A DNA stretch of 17,340 bases from JAZKAD01 sp040389305 (GTDB lineage: Bacteria > Pseudomonadota > Alphaproteobacteria > Rickettsiales > Rickettsiaceae), in contig JAZKAD010000031.1 of assembly GCA_040389305.1 (NCBI GenBank), forward strand, positions 1-17,340. Reading direction: 5' to 3'. Under the pieces are notes generated by a model that worked only from the letters and a program-made list of their open reading frames with translations, searched no databases and was not told where the DNA came from. The position numbers and the translations under genes are program-made. Shown here piece after piece: positions 14,548 to 17,340 of this stretch (its first letter is position 1; each line of letters begins with the position of its first letter).

Positions 14548-15861
14548 TCAACTATGGCTTTTTAGAAAATCAGCTACAAGAAATAAAGATCCCGTTACTA
14601 TAATGGGTTTATTCCGAATTCTTGCAAACTCTAGAGCCTCCTCTAATGATTCAGAAGGAGTTACTTTGATATTCACTGGATCTGCAAGACCTGCAAGTCT
14701 TTCCGGGGTGTAACTAGAAGGCTCAGATTTTACTGGAACAGAATAAACATGCCCTGCAACCCCCAAAAAAGGAGTCAAAAAATCTACCACGTTACGATTT
14801 TTTGTCATACCTAGAATAAGCGATATGTCATTCCCAAGATTCTCTTCTGCCCACAAACTTAGAGCCTCTGCCCCGCTACTATTATGGGCCCCATCTATCC
14901 ATATTTCTGGCCAGATTTCTGGCCAAATTTCTGGACAAATGCCCTGCCTAGTTTTAGCCCTTGAAGGAGTATGAATTTTTTGCAATCTCCCGGGCCAAAT
15001 AGTTTTACGCAAAGCTCGATCTACTTGCTCTAGGGAGATGTGAAATTTTTCCTTAAGCACGTGGATCCCAGCAATAGCTGTGCTTGCATTGATAATCTGA
15101 TGATTCCCCGGAAGGCTTGGCATTGAGAACTTAAAANNNNNNNNNNAATTATCATGACTCAGGCCCTCTACATAAAACCCATCGCTTTCCTTCTTTATCC
15201 CAAAATCATACTCATAAGCAGTGATGCCCGCTCTCATAGCTTCACATTTGATGCATAGTTGCTCATATACTTCGTCCTGCTGCTTACTTATAACGCAAGG
15301 GATACCAGGTTTAATTATGCCAGCTTTTTCGCCGGCAATTATTGGAAGAGTGGGGCCTAAATATTCCATATGGTCATATGAGATTTCTGTGATTATTGTA
15401 AGAACCGGACGGGGTACTATGTTTGTGGCATCAAGTCTTCCTCCCATCCCAGTCTCAAGTATCAATATATCTGCGGGTACTTCAGAAAAAGCCAGCATTG
15501 CGGCCACAGTCACGCCTTCGAAAAATCTAACGTCTATTTGATTCTTGTCCGCGGCAAGCCTTGTGCCTTCGCATATATCCCACAAATAATCATCACTGAT
15601 TTTTTCAGAGTCTAAAACTATACGCTCGTTAAAATCAATAAGATGGGGGGAGGTATAGCTATGAACTCTATACCCCGCTTCCTTGAATATGGCGCTAAGA
15701 TATGCTACAACGGAACCCTTCCCGTTGGTACCTGCGACATGGATGACTGGCGGAAGTTTGTGATGCGGAGAACCCAGCGCCTCCAAAAGACGACTAATAT
15801 TTACAAGGTCATATTGAGTTTTGCGCCAGAGCGGAACTGGCCAATGAGGCATATGGACCAT
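14548..15861 (-). CDS. folC: Bifunctional folylpolyglutamate synthase / dihydrofolate synthase
   Basis: Adds glutamate to dihydropteroate and to folates, the step that makes and retains folate in the cell. The 437 residues show the Mur-ligase-like fold: P-loop HVAGTNGKGS (41-50), SPHLIDFNERI (71-81), ETGMGGRLDATN (136-147), SYDHMEYLG, LPGNHQIINASTA and, in the C-terminal domain, WIDGAHN. Ten N (15137-15146) fall at about residues 239-242. With ten bases the frame continues perfectly into FKFSMPSLPGNHQ, so the gene is probably intact. Just before WIDGAHN there is a three-copy 12 bp repeat giving PEIWPEIWPEIW, an unusual in-frame expansion. The start at 15861 lies 34 bp after the tolB stop, so the two genes are probably co-transcribed. 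No strong ribosome-binding site is visible. Confidence 0.94.
   Translation of the reverse strand: MVHMPHWPVPLWRKTQYDLVNISRLLEALGSPHHKLPPVIHVAGTNGKGSVVAYLSAIFKEAGYRVHSYTSPHLIDFNERIVLDSEKISDDYLWDICEGTRLAADKNQIDVRFFEGVTVAAMLAFSEVPADILILETGMGGRLDATNIVPRPVLTIITEISYDHMEYLGPTLPIIAGEKAGIIKPGIPCVISKQQDEVYEQLCIKCEAMRAGITAYEYDFGIKKESDGFYVEGLSHDNXXXXFKFSMPSLPGNHQIINASTAIAGIHVLKEKFHISLEQVDRALRKTIWPGRLQKIHTPSRAKTRQGICPEIWPEIWPEIWIDGAHNSSGAEALSLWAEENLGNDISLILGMTKNRNVVDFLTPFLGVAGHVYSVPVKSEPSSYTPERLAGLADPVNIKVTPSESLEEALEFARIRNKPIIVTGSLFLVADFLKSHS
14903..14938 (-). repeat. Three tandem 12 bp units inside folC
   Basis: On the plus strand the units are ATTTCTGGCCAG (14903-14914), ATTTCTGGCCAA (14915-14926) and ATTTCTGGACAA (14927-14938). 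In the folC frame they encode a repeated PEIW motif directly before the conserved IDGAHN. The 12 bp period keeps the frame. Confidence 0.88.
15137..15146. other. Assembly gap, 10 N, in folC
   Basis: Ten unknown bases lie inside folC. The frame is the same on both sides if the length is right. Confidence 0.9.
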
Positions 15862-15868
15862 TTTGCAT

Positions 15869-15904
15869 CTTTAATCTAACGTTTAATCTAGCTGTTTAAT
15901 CTAG
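15869..15904 (-). repeat. Short triplicated segment over the tolB stop codon
   Basis: On the minus strand TAGATTAAA occurs three times in a row (within 15892-15904, 15880-15891 and 15869-15879), with periods of 13 and 12 bases. The first copy contains the tolB stop TAA. Because the period is not a multiple of three, the copies place TAA stops in different frames. It fills the spacer between tolB and folC. Confidence 0.7.
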
Positions 15905-17209
15905 CCGCCTTGACCACTCAGGATCTGAAGCATCTTTTGGTGTTGGTACTTCGCGTTCATTATACCCCGTTAAATCTATTGTATAGATCCTATTTTTGCT
16001 AGGTTGATTTTTCATTGACCTAAATTCCCTTGCAAACATAATGACTCTACCATTAGGCGCCCAAGTAGGACCTTCAACTAAATAGCCATTTGTAATAATA
16101 CGCTCTCCGCTACCATCAATGCGCATTACGCCTATAGAAAATCCTTCGGCACCTTGCTTAGTGAATGCTATATAATCTCCTCTTGGTGACCATACTGGCG
16201 CTGCGTAGCTCCCACTACCAAAGCTTATGCGCTCAACGTTTGAACCATCAGCGTTCATGATATAAAGTTGACGCGTGCCGTTTCTATCGGAATTGAACAC
16301 AATTTTCTGCCCATCTGGTGAGTAGCTAGGAGAGGTACTTATAGCGACTCCAGAGGTCAGAGGCCTTACTTTCATTGTGCTAAAGTCGAGCTCTAAAATA
16401 TTTGTAGCGCCATTTTTAGCTAATGACAATACAGCCTTTGTACCATCTGGAGAATACCTAGGAGCAAAAGACATACCAGGAAAATGACCAACTACTACAT
16501 CGCTTCCACTGCGAAGGTCGCGCAAATGCACGCGTGCCTTGCGATTCACATAAGCTAAGTAAAGGATCTTATCGGCTTTCGGTGAAAATCTCGGAGTTAA
16601 AACAAGATCCTTCCCATCGGTTAAGAATGAATGATTAGCGCCATCATAATCCATAATTGCTAGGCGCTTTATGCGCTTAATTTTTGGTCCAGTTTCTGAG
16701 ATATAAGCTACTTTGGTCTCGAAATATCCCGCATCTCCAGTAACTCTTTCATATACCTTATCCGCTATCTTATGAGCCCCTCTGCGCCATAGCTTCTCAG
16801 ATAACTCGAATACTTCGCCAGCTATGTCTTTATTTGCCACAATGTCCCATAGCATAAAGCTCACTTCTATCTTGCCATTCCCTAGCTTTTTGATTCTGCC
16901 GTTCACTAGAACCGTTGCATCAATTTGCCTCCAAGCCGCAAATAGCGGGGTATGTTCTACACCAGTTTTATTTTCAATGAACGCCGCATGAGAGATAGGG
17001 CGAAATAGACCGCAGTTTTTCAAATCGCTTGTAATAACTTCCAGCATATTCTTTGCTACCGTTTGCTCAGAAGAAGAATCGACAGCAAAATTATTAATTG
17101 CAATAGGTATTGGGTTAAAATGCCCGTGAGTGACGTTGATAGTCTGAATCGCCTCTGCTATACCCGAGGATATGAGAAGGATTGACGCCACAATAAAACG
17201 TAATTTCAT
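15896..17209 (-). CDS. tolB: Tol-Pal system periplasmic protein TolB
   Basis: Part of the Tol-Pal complex that keeps the outer membrane attached during division. The 437 residues begin with a Sec signal peptide (MKLRFIVASILLISSGIAEA, cleavage before IQT). An N-terminal domain (about 25-165) and a six-bladed beta-propeller (about 180-437) follow. The propeller repeats are visible as LTPRFSPKADKILYLAY, FAPRYSPDGTKAVLSL, TSPSYSPDGQKIVFNSDRNG, AAPVWSPRGDYIAFTKQG and EGPTWAPNGRVIMFARE. The length is standard for the family. AAGAGA lies about 10 bases before the ATG. tolA would normally be upstream, outside the window. folC follows after 34 bp. Confidence 0.96.
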   Translation of the reverse strand: MKLRFIVASILLISSGIAEAIQTINVTHGHFNPIPIAINNFAVDSSSEQTVAKNMLEVITSDLKNCGLFRPISHAAFIENKTGVEHTPLFAAWRQIDATVLVNGRIKKLGNGKIEVSFMLWDIVANKDIAGEVFELSEKLWRRGAHKIADKVYERVTGDAGYFETKVAYISETGPKIKRIKRLAIMDYDGANHSFLTDGKDLVLTPRFSPKADKILYLAYVNRKARVHLRDLRSGSDVVVGHFPGMSFAPRYSPDGTKAVLSLAKNGATNILELDFSTMKVRPLTSGVAISTSPSYSPDGQKIVFNSDRNGTRQLYIMNADGSNVERISFGSGSYAAPVWSPRGDYIAFTKQGAEGFSIGVMRIDGSGERIITNGYLVEGPTWAPNGRVIMFAREFRSMKNQPSKNRIYTIDLTGYNEREVPTPKDASDPEWSRRLD

Positions 17210-17307
17210 TTTTATATTCTCTTAAATTCCATGGAAATAATATCTCTTATATCGGCTCGAAGCAAGGTAGTATTAATGTTGTAGGTTAACGTCAGTTTGA
17301 TATAAGC

Positions 17308-17337
17308 ATCATACCATAATACCAGGTAAAGGTACAA
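17308..17337 (-). promoter_or_regulatory. Candidate promoter upstream of tolB
   Basis: TTGTAC (17332-17337) and TATGAT (17308-17313) are 18 bp apart on the minus strand, about 100 bases before the tolB ATG. The -10 is good (five of six) and the -35 is moderate. If tolA lies immediately upstream, tolB may also be read from a longer transcript. Confidence 0.33.
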
Positions 17338-17340
17338 GTT

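Noticed and set aside
15221..15541. 106-codon plus-strand frame within folC
   Set aside because: It is antisense to a strongly conserved gene.

Overview
The window is about 17.3 kb of AT-rich DNA carrying an alphaproteobacterial gene set. I read it as a host-associated member of the Rickettsiales. The evidence is the compact housekeeping genes, the ihfA-merR pair typical of alphaproteobacteria, a short class I ribonucleotide reductase without an ATP cone, the tolB and aminopeptidase P types, and a few lineage-specific hypothetical proteins between them. The LPS-export genes lptC, lptA and lptB argue against the LPS-less Anaplasmataceae and would fit a Midichloriaceae- or Rickettsiaceae-like bacterium. 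That placement is inference. Three runs of N (4038-4164, 8009-8018, 15137-15146) show that this is a scaffolded draft assembly.

Layout. 1-3649 (minus): nrdA, followed 35 bp later by a sodium:solute symporter-type membrane protein that runs off the left edge and is probably the front of a symporter-linked sensor kinase. Upstream of nrdA are two NrdR-box-like sites spaced exactly 31 bp centre to centre. 3958-4440 (minus): a coiled-coil protein with a 15-residue tandem repeat that runs into the largest assembly gap. 4494-6215 (minus): Xaa-Pro aminopeptidase. 6327-10066 (plus): one long operon, ihfA, merR, lptC, lptA, lptB, 5-formyltetrahydrofolate cyclo-ligase, cvpA, with several start/stop overlaps. 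10087-12496 (minus): the accessory part. It holds an unrecognised protein with one membrane segment, a gene-poor stretch with the tail of a decayed transposase, a frameshifted gene with a GHG motif, and a 138-residue unknown protein just upstream of that gene behind a good promoter. 12592-17209 (minus): an ABC exporter, folC and tolB.

Functionally, the window covers deoxynucleotide synthesis (nrdA), folate metabolism (folC and the cyclo-ligase), outer-membrane biogenesis and integrity (lptCAB, tolB), nucleoid organisation (IHF alpha-like), peptide turnover (aminopeptidase P) and export (ABC half-transporter).

No tRNA, rRNA, CRISPR array or complete mobile element was seen. I did not find a clearly new multi-gene system. 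The best leads are the NrdR operator, the symporter-sensor protein, the repeat protein broken by the gap, and the two-gene unknown cassette at 11314-12496.
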